NCBI RefSeq assembly: GCF_000745855.1
Contig: NZ_JQKD01000040.1
Location: forward strand, 1 to 56,092
DNA length: 56,092 nt
Direction: 5' to 3'
Source: Xenophilus azovorans DSM 13620
GTDB lineage: Bacteria > Pseudomonadota > Gammaproteobacteria > Burkholderiales > Burkholderiaceae_C
Shown here one piece after another: positions 48,345 to 56,092 of this stretch (within the stretch, counting starts at the first letter, position 1; each line of letters opens with the position of its first letter). The notes under the pieces were generated by a model. The model did not search any database and was not told the DNA's origin. It worked only from the letters and a program-made list of their open reading frames with translations. Both the position numbers and the translations under genes were made by a program.

Positions 48345-49430
48345 ATGAACATGACGACCCGCTCCGAACTGCAGGCTGCCGCCACCGTCGCCGACCCGCG
48401 CTGGGCCGCGGTGGCCTCGCGCGATGCCGAGGCCGACGGCCGCTTCTTCTATTCCGTGCGCACCACCGGCGTGTACTGCCGGCCCTCGTGCGGCGCGCGC
48501 ATGCCGCGGCCGGAGAACGTGGCCTTCCACGACACGGCCGCGGACGCCGAGCGGGCGGGCTTCCGTCCGTGCCGCCGCTGCCGGCCCGACGCGCTGGCGC
48601 CGGCGCAGCAGCAGGCCGAGCTGGTGGCCCGGCTGTGCCGCGAGATCGAGGCCGCCGAGCAGCCGCCCACGCTGGCGATGCTGGCCGAGCGTGCCGGCCT
48701 GAGCCCGCGGCACCTGCAGCGCACCTTCAAGGCCGTGACGGGCCTCACGCCGCGCGCCTGGGCCGCGGCGCAGCGCGGCCGGCGCGTGCGCGCGGCGCTC
48801 GAGCGCGGCGAGGGCAGCGTGACGGACGCGATCTACGACGCCGGCTACGGCGCGCCCAGCCGCTTCTACGAGGCCGCGGACGACCTGCTCGGCATGACGC
48901 CCGGCGCCTGGCGCGCCGGCGGCGAGGGCGCCGACATCCGCTTCGCCATCGGCCAATGCTCGCTGGGCGCGATCCTGGTGGCGCGCAGCGGGCGTGGCGT
49001 GTGCGCGATCGCGCTCGGCGACGACCCCGACGTGCTGGCGGCCGAGCTGCAGGCGCGCTTTCCGCGGGCGCGGCTGATCGGCGGCGACGCCGACTTCGAG
49101 CGGCTGGTGGCGCAGGTGGTGGGCCTGATCGAGTCGCCCGGCCTGGGCACCGAGCTGCCGCTGGACGTGCGCGGCACCGCCTTCCAGCAGCGCGTGTGGC
49201 AGGCGCTGCGCGCGATCCCGCCGGGCCGCACTGCCAGCTACGCGGAGATCGCCGAGCGCATCGGCGCCCCCTCGGCCACGCGCGCGGTGGCGCAGGCCTG
49301 CGCCGCCAACCCGCTGGCGGTGGCGATCCCCTGCCACCGGGTGGTACGGCGCGACGGCGGCCTCTCGGGCTACCGCTGGGGCGTGGAGCGCAAGCAGGCG
49401 CTGCTGGATCGCGAGGGCGCCGCACGATGA
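48345..49430 (+). CDS. ada: Bifunctional Ada: methyl-phosphotriester sensor/activator and O6-methylguanine-DNA methyltransferase
   Basis: A 361-residue Ada with all three parts. N-terminal zinc domain with Cys45, Cys49, Cys76 and Cys79 (GVYCRPSCGARMP, RPCRRCRPDA); Cys45 is the expected methyl acceptor from phosphotriesters. AraC-type HTH follows (AERAGLSPRHLQRTFKAVTG). C-terminal O6-methylguanine methyltransferase has the active Cys330 in AIPCHRVVR and RGTAFQQRVWQALRAIPPG. ATG at 48345 follows AAGGAAGG. Stop overlaps the next start (ATGA), so the oxygenase is co-translated. Confidence 0.96.
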   Translation: MNMTTRSELQAAATVADPRWAAVASRDAEADGRFFYSVRTTGVYCRPSCGARMPRPENVAFHDTAADAERAGFRPCRRCRPDALAPAQQQAELVARLCREIEAAEQPPTLAMLAERAGLSPRHLQRTFKAVTGLTPRAWAAAQRGRRVRAALERGEGSVTDAIYDAGYGAPSRFYEAADDLLGMTPGAWRAGGEGADIRFAIGQCSLGAILVARSGRGVCAIALGDDPDVLAAELQARFPRARLIGGDADFERLVAQVVGLIESPGLGTELPLDVRGTAFQQRVWQALRAIPPGRTASYAEIAERIGAPSATRAVAQACAANPLAVAIPCHRVVRRDGGLSGYRWGVERKQALLDREGAAR

Positions 49431-50155
49431 GCGACGAGGCCGCGGCGCAGCGCGTGCAGCGGCGGCTGGCAGCGGTGGACTGGGACGGCGTCGAGCGCGC
49501 GCTCGATGCCGAGGGCCATGGGTTGATCCCTTCCCTGCTCACGCCCGACGAGTGCCGCGCGGCGGCGGCGCTCTATGCGCAGCCCGCGCAGTTCCGCAGC
49601 CGCGTCGTGATGGCGCGCCACGGCTTCGGCCAGGGCGAGTACCAGTATTTCGCCTACCCGCTGCCGCCGGCGGTGGCGGCCCTGCGCGGCGCGCTGTACG
49701 CGCGGCTGGTGCCCGTGGCCAACCGCTGGCAGGCGACGCTGGGCCTGCCGGCGCGCTTTCCGCCGGCGCATGCCGACTTCATCGCACGCTGCCATGCGGC
49801 CGGCCAGCTGCGGCCCACGCCGCTGTTGCTGCGCTACCGCGAGGGCGACTACAACTGCCTGCACCAGGACCTGTACGGCGACGAGGTCTTCCCGCTGCAG
49901 GTGGTGGTGCTGCTGTCGGCGCCGGGGCACGACTTCGGGGGCGGTGAGCTGGTGCTGACCGAGCAGCGCCCGCGCATGCAGTCGCGGCCCATGGTGCTGC
50001 CGCTGCAGCAGGGCGATGCGGCCGTGATCGCGGTGCACCACCGGCCGGTGCAGGGCACGCGCGGCGCCTACCGCGTCAACCTGCGGCACGGCGTGAGCCG
50101 CGTGCGGCGCGGCGAGCGCCACACGCTGGGCCTCATCTTCCACGACGCCGCATGA
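49427..50155 (+). CDS. Fe(II)/2-oxoglutarate dioxygenase coupled to ada
   Basis: A 242-residue dioxygenase with the double-stranded beta-helix facial triad: HQDLYGDEVFPLQVVVLLS (His-x-Asp) and the distal His-Arg in VHHRPVQGTRGAYRVNLRHGVS. FGGGELVLTEQRPR is the strand between. It is not an AlkB orthologue (that gene is at 51479) but belongs to the group often found right after ada. The ATGA overlap with ada implies expression in the adaptive response. It could repair alkylated bases or hydroxylate a protein; substrate unproven. Confidence 0.82.
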   Translation: MSDEAAAQRVQRRLAAVDWDGVERALDAEGHGLIPSLLTPDECRAAAALYAQPAQFRSRVVMARHGFGQGEYQYFAYPLPPAVAALRGALYARLVPVANRWQATLGLPARFPPAHADFIARCHAAGQLRPTPLLLRYREGDYNCLHQDLYGDEVFPLQVVVLLSAPGHDFGGGELVLTEQRPRMQSRPMVLPLQQGDAAVIAVHHRPVQGTRGAYRVNLRHGVSRVRRGERHTLGLIFHDAA

Positions 50156-50160
50156 ACGGC

Positions 50161-51372
50161 TCAGCGCCGCAGCGCGACCCAGGCGGCCGTGCCCGCCAGC
50201 AGCAGCGCCACGGCGACGTACGGCGCGCCGGGCGCGATGGCGTACAGCAGCGTGCCGGCCAGCGGCCCCAGCACGATGCCCAGCCCCTGCGCCGCGCCCA
50301 CCGAGCCGGCGGCGGAGCCCTGCTCGTGCGCCTCGACCGCATTGGCCGCCAATGCGGAGAAGGCCGGGAACACCCAGCCCATGCCGGCCGCGGCGACGAA
50401 GAAGCAGGCGCCGAGCAGCCAGGCGTCGTGCACCAGCGCCGTCGCCCCGAAGCCCGCGGCCGCCACGAGGCTGCCGATGCGGATCAGCCGCAGCGGCGTC
50501 CAGTCGAGCCGGCGCACCAGCAACTGCGAGCCGATCAGCGCCACGCCCACCGAGGTCAGCGCCATCCCTGCCGCACGCGCGGCCGGGCCGCTGGCCAGCC
50601 CGAGCTGGTCGATGGCGAAGAAGCCGACCGTGATCTGCGCGATCGCCACGCAGAACATCGCCACGAAGGCCACCGCCATCGGCGCGCGCAGCCGCGCGTC
50701 GCCCAGGCCGAGCGTGCGGGGCAGGTCCGCATGCCGGCGCTCGGCGCGCGGCAGGCCCTTCCACAGCACGCCGAAGGCCGCCAGCGGCAGCAGCGCCGTG
50801 GCATACAGCGGCAGGCTCAGGCTCGACTGCGCCAGCCCTGCCGCCAGCGCCGGCCCCAGCACCATGCCGACCGCGTTGGCCGCGCCCAGCGAGGCCATCG
50901 CGCCGGCACGATGGCCGGGCGCCACGTGGTCGGCCACCAGCGCCAGCCCGGTCGAGGGGATCGCCGCGTAGAACGCGCCCACGGCCCCGCGCGAGACCAG
51001 CAGGCCCAGGAAGACCAGCCCGGCGGCCGGCAGCACGTGCAGCGCCACCACCAGCACCGCGCACATGGCCCAGTAGGCCAGGCCGAAGCCGCCCACGCCG
51101 GCCAGCAGCACCGGCCGGCGCCCGTGCCGGTCGCTGGCCTGGCCCCAGGGGCGCGACAGCAGCATCCACAGCACGCCGCCCACCGTGACGGCCATGCCCG
51201 CCTGCCAGGGCGCCAGCCGGAGCACCCGCGCCATCGGACCGACCAGCGACACGAAGGCCATCATGGCCATGGTGCAGGCGAGGTTGGCGAACAGCAGCGG
51301 CCTGAGGCTGAACGCCGGGCCCGGGGCGGCGCCGGCCGGCAGCGCGGCGGCGTGGTCGGGAGAAGAGGGCAT
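50161..51372 (-). CDS. MFS exporter, probably iron-regulated
   Basis: A 403-residue 12-helix MFS protein with the loop 2-3 motif WGQASDRHGRRPVLLAG and a motif-C-like stretch GAANAVGMVLGPALAAGLA of drug:proton antiporters. A perfect 19-bp Fur-like palindrome is centred about 34 bp upstream of its start (51372), within the expected promoter. Iron control plus the exporter signature suggests siderophore export, as with EntS or Bordetella AlcS. No siderophore biosynthesis genes are in the window, so this is inference. Confidence 0.82.
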   Translation of the reverse strand: MPSSPDHAAALPAGAAPGPAFSLRPLLFANLACTMAMMAFVSLVGPMARVLRLAPWQAGMAVTVGGVLWMLLSRPWGQASDRHGRRPVLLAGVGGFGLAYWAMCAVLVVALHVLPAAGLVFLGLLVSRGAVGAFYAAIPSTGLALVADHVAPGHRAGAMASLGAANAVGMVLGPALAAGLAQSSLSLPLYATALLPLAAFGVLWKGLPRAERRHADLPRTLGLGDARLRAPMAVAFVAMFCVAIAQITVGFFAIDQLGLASGPAARAAGMALTSVGVALIGSQLLVRRLDWTPLRLIRIGSLVAAAGFGATALVHDAWLLGACFFVAAAGMGWVFPAFSALAANAVEAHEQGSAAGSVGAAQGLGIVLGPLAGTLLYAIAPGAPYVAVALLLAGTAAWVALRR

Positions 51373-51396
51373 GTCGGTTCTGCGGTTGTTGTTGAA

Positions 51397-51415
51397 ATTG
51401 AGAATAGTTCTCAAT
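51397..51415. promoter_or_regulatory. Perfect Fur-like palindrome between the MFS and alkB genes
   Basis: ATTGAGAATAGTTCTCAAT is a perfect 8+3+8 palindrome. It matches the TGAGAAT-N-ATTCTCA core of Fur boxes in Pseudomonas and Bordetella except for one central position. It is 25 bp from the MFS start and 64 bp from the alkB start, so repression of the MFS gene by Fe-Fur is likely and alkB may be affected. Confidence 0.7.
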
Positions 51416-51478
51416 TGATATGGATGCAACCCATGGCGCGCTGCCAGCAGGGTCTGCGGCGCGCCTACAGTGCCGGCC

Positions 51479-52135
51479 ATGACCGCTGAGTTGTTCGACC
51501 CCGGAACCGATGCCCTCGCCGCGGCGCCGCTGGCGCTGGAGCCGGGCGCCTGCGTGCTGCGCGGCTTCGCGTTCGACCGGGCCGCGGCGCTGCGCCGTGA
51601 ACTCGACGCCGTGCTGGCCGCGGCGCCGTTGCGCCATCTCGTCACGCCCGGCGGCAAGCCCATGTCGGTGGCGACGACCAACTGCGGCGCGCTCGGCTGG
51701 GTGAGCGACCGCGCCGGCTACCGCTACACCGCCAGCGATCCGCTGAGCGGCCGCGCCTGGCCGCCGATGCCGCCGTCCTTCTATAGGCTCGCCGTGGACG
51801 CCGCGGCGCGGGCCGGCATCGCCGCCTTCGCGCCCGACGCCTGCCTGATCAACCGCTACGTGCCCGGCGCCCGGCTGACGCTGCACCAGGACCGCGACGA
51901 GCGGCGCATGGACCAGCCCATCGTCTCGGTCTCGCTCGGCCTGCCGGCGGTCTTCCTGTGGGGCGGGCCGAAACGGTCGGACCGCGCGCGGCGCGTGCCG
52001 CTGGTGCACGGCGACGTGGTCGTGTGGGGCGGGCCGGCGCGGCTGCACCACCACGGCGTGCTGCCGCTGGCCGAGGGCGAGCACCCCTTCATGGGCGCGT
52101 GCCGCATCAACCTGACCTTCCGCTGCGCGGGCTGA
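51479..52135 (+). CDS. alkB: DNA oxidative demethylase AlkB
   Basis: Removes methyl groups from 1-methyladenine and 3-methylcytosine using Fe(II) and 2-oxoglutarate. The 218-residue protein parallels E. coli AlkB: TPGGKPMSVATTNCGALGWV, DACLINRYVPGARLTLHQD with His136 and Asp138, VSVSLGLPAVFLWGG, HGDVVVWGGPARLHHHG with His192, and RINLTFR with Arg208 and Arg214. ATG at 51479 aligns with AlkB start MTAELFD; a GTG 9 bases upstream is in frame. No Ada box is seen directly before it. Confidence 0.95.
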   Translation: MTAELFDPGTDALAAAPLALEPGACVLRGFAFDRAAALRRELDAVLAAAPLRHLVTPGGKPMSVATTNCGALGWVSDRAGYRYTASDPLSGRAWPPMPPSFYRLAVDAAARAGIAAFAPDACLINRYVPGARLTLHQDRDERRMDQPIVSVSLGLPAVFLWGGPKRSDRARRVPLVHGDVVVWGGPARLHHHGVLPLAEGEHPFMGACRINLTFRCAG

Positions 52136-52144
52136 GCGGGCGCC

Positions 52145-53518
52145 TCAGAGCTGGAAGGCCAGCGTCAGCAGCAGCCCTTCCGCCAGATCGCGCATCAGCC
52201 CGGGCCGGCGCGGGCGGTAGGCCTCGCCGGCCGAGGCTGTGCGCTCGACCCACTGCGCCAGCCAGTCGATCTGCACCGGGTCGTAGAACACCACCGCCGC
52301 CTCGTGGTTGAGCAGCAGGCTGCGCTGGTCGAGGTTGATCGAGCCGCACAGGGCGAGGTCGTGGTCTACCACCACGGCCTTGGCGTGCGCCATGAAGGGC
52401 AGCATGCGGAAGGCCACGCCGGCGCGCGCCAGGTCGCGCATCGCGCGGCTGCGCACGAAGTCGGCGAGGCGGTGGTTGGAGCGCCGCGGTATCGCGATCG
52501 TGACCTGCACCCCGCGCCGGGCCGCCAGCCGCAGCGCATCGCGCAGGCCGTCGCCGGGCACGAAGTAGGGCGTGATCGCCAGGATGCGCCGCTCGGCGCG
52601 GAAGCAGGCGCCGATCAGCAGCGCGGCGGCCGTGTCCTCGGTCTGGTCCGGCCCGCTGGGCAGGAACTGGGCGAGCGCGCCGCCCGGCACGGCCGGCAGC
52701 GAGGCCACCGGCCGGGGCGGCTCGCGCGTCACCGAGGTCCAGTCCTGCTCGAACTGGCGCGCCGCTGCCGCGGCCACGTCGCCGCGGATGTCGAAGGACA
52801 GGTCGCGCCAGGGCTCGGGATGCGCCGCGTTGCCGCAGAAGTACTCGCCCGCCAGGTTGCGGCCGCCGCTCCACAGCCAGGCGTCGTCGGCGATGGTGAA
52901 CTTGCGGTGGTTGCGCAGGTTGCGCGGCCCGCTGCGGTGCAGCCCGAAGATCGGGCGGAACACCTTGACCTGCCCGCCGGCGGCGCGCAGCGCCTCGAAG
53001 TGCCGCTGCGGCAGCTGCAGCGCGCCGAAGCCGTCGAGCAGCACGCGCACCCGCACCCCCGCGCGCGCCCGCGCCGCCATGCGCTCGATGGCCTCGCTGC
53101 CCAGCGCGTCGTCCCCGATGATGAAGGTGCACACGTCCAGCGTGCGGCGGGCGCCGTCGATCACCGCCCACAGCGCCGCGCGCGCGTCCACGCCGTCGGC
53201 ATGCAGCCGCACGGCGCAGGCGGACGGGGCGGCGAGGCCGAAGGCGTCGATCAGCTCGGCCGCCCAGTGCGGCGACGGCCCGCTGCGCGCCGCCCGGGGC
53301 GTTCCTGCCGGACGCAGCTTGCGCCGGCCGAACATCAGGTACATGGGCAGCGCGACGTAGGGCATCAGCAGCATGCCCATCACCCAGGCGATGGCGGCGG
53401 TGGGCGCCCGCTGCTCGCGCCGTCCGCGGGTGGTCAGCACGTACACCAGCAGCGCGAGCACCACCGCGAGGAAGTGCTGCGAGATGCTGGGCAGCCAGGA
53501 AGCGAAGGAATGGAACAT
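52145..53518 (-). CDS. cls: Cardiolipin synthase
   Basis: Phospholipase D-family enzyme that condenses phospholipids into cardiolipin at the inner membrane. The 457-residue protein has two N-terminal helices (about 10-30 and 42-63) and both HKD motifs: HRKFTIADD (with SGGRNLAGEYF nearby) and HAKAVVVDHDLALCGSINLD. Convergent with alkB, 9 bp between stops. Frame upstream of the ATG at 53518 is excluded as it is unlike the family. Confidence 0.93.
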   Translation of the reverse strand: MFHSFASWLPSISQHFLAVVLALLVYVLTTRGRREQRAPTAAIAWVMGMLLMPYVALPMYLMFGRRKLRPAGTPRAARSGPSPHWAAELIDAFGLAAPSACAVRLHADGVDARAALWAVIDGARRTLDVCTFIIGDDALGSEAIERMAARARAGVRVRVLLDGFGALQLPQRHFEALRAAGGQVKVFRPIFGLHRSGPRNLRNHRKFTIADDAWLWSGGRNLAGEYFCGNAAHPEPWRDLSFDIRGDVAAAAARQFEQDWTSVTREPPRPVASLPAVPGGALAQFLPSGPDQTEDTAAALLIGACFRAERRILAITPYFVPGDGLRDALRLAARRGVQVTIAIPRRSNHRLADFVRSRAMRDLARAGVAFRMLPFMAHAKAVVVDHDLALCGSINLDQRSLLLNHEAAVVFYDPVQIDWLAQWVERTASAGEAYRPRRPGLMRDLAEGLLLTLAFQL

Positions 53519-53609
53519 GCGAGGCCGGAGCTTCGCACAGCCTCGCCGCGGCTTGCGTCCAAGCCCCGGGGTGCCGGCGGGGCGCTCGCGCGCCGGCGGA
53601 CGGGCGGCC

Positions 53610-54236
53610 TCAGCGTGTCGGCGGCGGCGCGGCGCGGGCCGCGCGGGCGCGGGCCAGGGCGGCTTCCACCACGCTGCGCTTGCGCGCCTGGGCGTCGGTC
53701 TCGCTGGCTGCGGCGGCGTCGGGTGCGTCGTCCGGCAGGTCCAGCCGGCGCCGTGCGCGGTGGGCCGCGTAGCGCGTGCGGGCCTCCTGCGCCTGCGCCG
53801 CGGACCAGGCCGCCCAGCCGGTCTTGCCGGGGGTGGCCGGCTCCAGGCCGATGCAGTCCACCGGGCATACGGGGATGCACAGTTCGCAGCCGGTGCAGTG
53901 CGCTTCGACGACCGTGTGCATGCGCTTGTGGATGCCGACAATGGCGTCGGTGGGGCAGGCGTCCAGGCACTTGGTGCAGCCGATGCACCAGGCCTCGTCG
54001 ATGACGGCCAGGCTGCGCGGGCCTTCGGCGCCGAAGGCCGGGTCCAGCGGACGCGGCGCCTGGCCGGTGAGGGCCGCCAGCCGGCGCACGCCTTCCTCTC
54101 CGCCCGGCGGGCACTGGTCGATGCCGGCCTCGCCGCGGGCGATGGCCTGCGCGTAGCCGGCGCAGTCGGGCCAGCCGCAGCGCGTGCACTGCGTCTGGGG
54201 CAGGGCGTCGAGCAGTCGGTCGGCCAGGGTGTTCAT
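53610..54236 (-). CDS. rnfB: RnfB-like ferredoxin-type electron-transfer protein
   Basis: A 208-residue Fe-S protein. The N-terminus has an RnfB-type 4Fe-4S motif (CTRCGWPDCAGYAQAI, then DQCPPGG), followed by two 2[4Fe-4S] ferredoxin clusters: WCIGCTKCLDACPTDAI and HCTGCELCIPVCPVDCI. The usual RnfB membrane helix is missing. The C-terminal 75 residues are Ala/Arg-rich and helical. No rnfA, C, D, G or E is nearby, so the role in a membrane complex is uncertain; an orphan electron carrier is possible. It follows phaZ by 40 bp on the same strand, so it may be co-transcribed. Confidence 0.85.
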   Translation of the reverse strand: MNTLADRLLDALPQTQCTRCGWPDCAGYAQAIARGEAGIDQCPPGGEEGVRRLAALTGQAPRPLDPAFGAEGPRSLAVIDEAWCIGCTKCLDACPTDAIVGIHKRMHTVVEAHCTGCELCIPVCPVDCIGLEPATPGKTGWAAWSAAQAQEARTRYAAHRARRRLDLPDDAPDAAAASETDAQARKRSVVEAALARARAARAAPPPTR

Positions 54237-54276
54237 CGGGGCGGCGGGGGCGGGCCGGATGGCCCGCAGGGACTCG

Positions 54277-55734
54277 TCAGGCGCGCGGGCGTTTGCCGCG
54301 GCCGGGAGCGGCCACCGGCGCCGCGGAAGGGCGGCGCGCGGCGCGCTTGCGCGCGGTGGCAGGCGCCTTCGACGCCGCCGCGCGGGGGGCGGCCGCGGGC
54401 TTGCCGGCGCGCGCGGGCGCATGGATCGTGTCTTCCGCCGACACGCCGTTGCGGCGCGTCGGCCGGGTCTGCGGCGCATCGTGCGTGGCGATGAAGTCGC
54501 GCACCTGCGGGTACACGCGGTCGCGCCAGCGGCGGCCGCTGAAGATGCCGTAATGGCCCGCGCCCTGCACCTCGAGGTGGTGCCGGCCGTCGGCGGGGAT
54601 GCCGGTGCACAGGTCGTGCGCCGCCTTGGTCTGGCCCGAGCCGGAGATGTCGTCCAGCTCGCCTTCGACCGTGAGCAGCGCGCTGGCGCGGATGTCCTGC
54701 GGCCGCACCAGCTCGACGCGGCCCCCGGGGTCTTTCACCTCCCAGGTGCCGTTGACGAGGTCGAAGTCCTGGAACACCGTGCGGATGGTCTCCAGGTAGT
54801 AGTCCGCGTCCATGTCGAGCACGGCGTTGTACTCGTCGTAGAACTTGCGGTGCGCCTCGGCGCTGGCGTCGTCGCCGCGGATCAGGTTCTTGAAGTAGTC
54901 GTAGTGGCTGGTCGCGTGGCGGTCGGGGTTCATCGCCACGAAGCCGGTGTGCTGCAGGAAGCCGGGGTAGACCCTGCGCCCCTCGCCGGGGAAGCCCTGC
55001 GGCACCCGGTAGATGACGTTGTTCTCGAACCACTCGAAGCTCTTGTTCGTCGCCAGGTTGTTCACCGAGGTGGGCGACTTGCGGGCGTCGATGGGGCCGC
55101 CCATCATGGTCATGGTCAGCGGCACCTGCTCGCCGCGGCTGGCCATCAGCGAGATGGCCGCCAGCACCGGCACGGTGGGCTGGCACACGCTCATCACGTG
55201 GCAGTTGCCGTACTCGGACTGCAGGTGGCGGATGAACTCCTGCACGTAGTTGACGTAGTCGTCCAGGTGGAACTCGCCCTCGGCCAGCGGCACCAGCCGG
55301 GCGTTCTTCCAGTCGGTGATGTAGACCTTGTGGCCCTGCAGCATGGTGCGCACCGTGTCGCGCAGCAGCGTGGCGTAGTGGCCCGACAGCGGCGCCACGA
55401 TCAGCACCACCGGCTGGCCCTTGAGCGTCTCCAGCACCCGCTCGTCGTCGGTGAAGCGCTTGAAGCGGCGCAACTGGCAGAAGGGCCTGTCGATCTCGAC
55501 GATCTCGTGGATCACCACGTCGGTGCCGTCGACATTGACCGTCTTGATATCGAACTCGGGCTTCTCGTAGTCCTTGCCCAGGCGGTAGAGCAGGTCGTAC
55601 CCGGCGGCCACGCGCTGGGCCATGGGCAGTTGCCTGAACATGGCGCCGGAGGTGAAGAGCTTGGAGGCGGCCTGCGCGAAGTCGGCGAAGGGCTCCATCA
55701 GCGAGCGTTGTGTTTCGTAGAGTTGGTACAGCAT
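54277..55734 (-). CDS. phaZ: Intracellular polyhydroxyalkanoate (PHB) depolymerase
   Basis: Breaks down stored PHB granules. The 485-residue protein has the PhaZ1-type alpha/beta hydrolase core of Ralstonia: VVLIVAPLSGHYATLLRDTV, GHKVYITDWKNARLVPL, the cysteine nucleophile Cys184 in HVMSVCQPTVPVLAA, and the C-terminal YGIFSGRRWRDRVYP His/Arg segment. The last about 70 residues are Ala/Lys/Arg/Pro-rich (SKAPATARKRAARRPSAAP), an unusual basic tail that may bind DNA or granule surface. ATG at 55734 (MLYQLYETQRSL) is the family start. A perfect CRP-like site lies upstream. Confidence 0.94.
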   Translation of the reverse strand: MLYQLYETQRSLMEPFADFAQAASKLFTSGAMFRQLPMAQRVAAGYDLLYRLGKDYEKPEFDIKTVNVDGTDVVIHEIVEIDRPFCQLRRFKRFTDDERVLETLKGQPVVLIVAPLSGHYATLLRDTVRTMLQGHKVYITDWKNARLVPLAEGEFHLDDYVNYVQEFIRHLQSEYGNCHVMSVCQPTVPVLAAISLMASRGEQVPLTMTMMGGPIDARKSPTSVNNLATNKSFEWFENNVIYRVPQGFPGEGRRVYPGFLQHTGFVAMNPDRHATSHYDYFKNLIRGDDASAEAHRKFYDEYNAVLDMDADYYLETIRTVFQDFDLVNGTWEVKDPGGRVELVRPQDIRASALLTVEGELDDISGSGQTKAAHDLCTGIPADGRHHLEVQGAGHYGIFSGRRWRDRVYPQVRDFIATHDAPQTRPTRRNGVSAEDTIHAPARAGKPAAAPRAAASKAPATARKRAARRPSAAPVAAPGRGKRPRA

Positions 55735-55846
55735 CGGGGGCGGAGCAGGCAGTTTCGCTGCAGTGCAATATAACGCCGCGTCTTGAAGGCGCGATCCGCA
55801 CAAGTACCGTTGGCGACGCTCCGGCGCCGGTCCACCGTCTTTCAAA

Positions 55847-55862
55847 TGTGAAAAATGTCACA
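55847..55862. promoter_or_regulatory. Perfect CRP/FNR-family site upstream of phaZ
   Basis: TGTGAAAAATGTCACA is TGTGA-N6-TCACA without mismatch; flanking AAA on the left and TCTTT on the right extend it toward the CRP consensus. Centre is about 120 bp before the phaZ ATG and about 92 bp before the IS5 transposase start. Suggests control of PHB breakdown by a CRP-like protein (Vfr/Crp-type). Confidence 0.6.
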
Positions 55863-55946
55863 TCTTTGGCACCCCTAGGCTGAATCGACATTCAGGGCGA
55901 CGAACATGGGAGATGAGACGATACGGGCAGGAGGAAGCCAGCCTGA

Positions 55947-56092
55947 ATGTCTCGCCCGATCCGCTACGAACTGACAGATCACCAATGGAAGCGTCTTGAG
56001 GGTTTGCTGCCCGGCAAAGCCTCGGACCCTGGGCGCAGTGGCGCAGACAACCGTGCCTTCGTCAATGGCGTGCTGTGGGTGCTGCGCTCGGG
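55947..56092 (+). CDS. IS5-family transposase, N-terminal part (cut by the window edge)
   Basis: Forty-eight codons from an ATG at 55947 to the end of the window. [19 protein letters not shown], then [23 protein letters not shown], matches the N-terminus of IS5 (IS427-like) transposases, where this block precedes the DDE core. The rest of the element is outside. The left inverted repeat is probably within 55895-55946, but I could not fix it. A small palindrome (CTGAAT-CGAC-ATTCAG, 55880-55895) lies just upstream. GC and codon use do not stand out. Confidence 0.85.
   Translation, partial: MSRPIRYELTDHQWKRLEGLLPGKASDPGRSGADNRAFVNGVLWVLRS

Noticed and set aside
54243-54270. GCGGGCC/GGCCCGC stem after phaZ as a strong terminator
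   Set aside because: No T-run follows, and rnfB starts within 15 bases on the same strand; kept only as a weak attenuator possibility.

Overview
The window reads as chromosome of a high-GC betaproteobacterium of the Burkholderiales, most likely Comamonadaceae or a close family. This is inferred from gene content (an intracellular PhaZ, an RnfB-like ferredoxin, the DenD plus TRAP set, nadCAB next to panDBC, the prp genes under a ScfR-type regulator) and from very GC-rich codons. No species can be named. Insertion sequences cut both edges: an IS66-family right end on the left and the first codons of an IS5-like transposase on the right.

Layout. 1-1000: IS66 end and a lower-GC orphan ORF with a PD-(D/E)XK-like motif. 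1000-9265: a small NTF2-like protein and an MFS carrier, then a ScfR-type regulator divergent from thioesterase-prpC-prpD-lyase (propionyl-CoA use by the methylcitrate cycle). Repeated TTCGCA motifs fill the shared promoter. 8366-12587: metR/metE with a palindromic LysR-type box, and a lipase-like hydrolase. 12602-17920: gcvT-gcvH-gcvP behind a tandem glycine riboswitch. 18003-21996: denD-dctPQM for uptake and oxidation of a sugar acid, with a hairpin terminator between dctP and dctQ. 22090-24307: ETF-ubiquinone oxidoreductase and a thioesterase.

24340-34764 is the most unusual part. A 1601-residue protein joins an alpha-toroid-like N-terminus, a complete CapA-type metallophosphatase-like domain and a MurF-like amide ligase. 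It is translationally coupled to an exported alpha/beta hydrolase. It lies just downstream, on the same strand, of a PmrAB/QseBC-like two-component pair. Divergent from that pair are a PAP2 phosphatase and an EptA lipid A phosphoethanolamine transferase, both preceded by the same TTCAG-N6-TTCAG repeat. Together they look like an envelope-modification locus with an undescribed ligase.

34778-40372: an AhpD-like protein, small hypotheticals, eutBC, a 269-bp element built almost entirely of nested perfect inverted repeats, and a three-domain peptidoglycan-hydrolase-like protein. 40369-46182: six tightly packed genes nadC-nadA-nadB-panD-panB-panC, joining the two cofactor pathways that start from aspartate. 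46470-52135: a periplasmic FKBP isomerase, two MFS exporters (one behind a perfect Fur-like palindrome) and the alkylation-repair genes ada, a coupled Fe(II)/2OG oxygenase and alkB. 52145-55734: cardiolipin synthase, an RnfB-like ferredoxin, and PhaZ with a perfect CRP-like site upstream.

No tRNA, rRNA, CRISPR array or prophage module was recognised. Long antisense frames are common because of the GC content and were not annotated.
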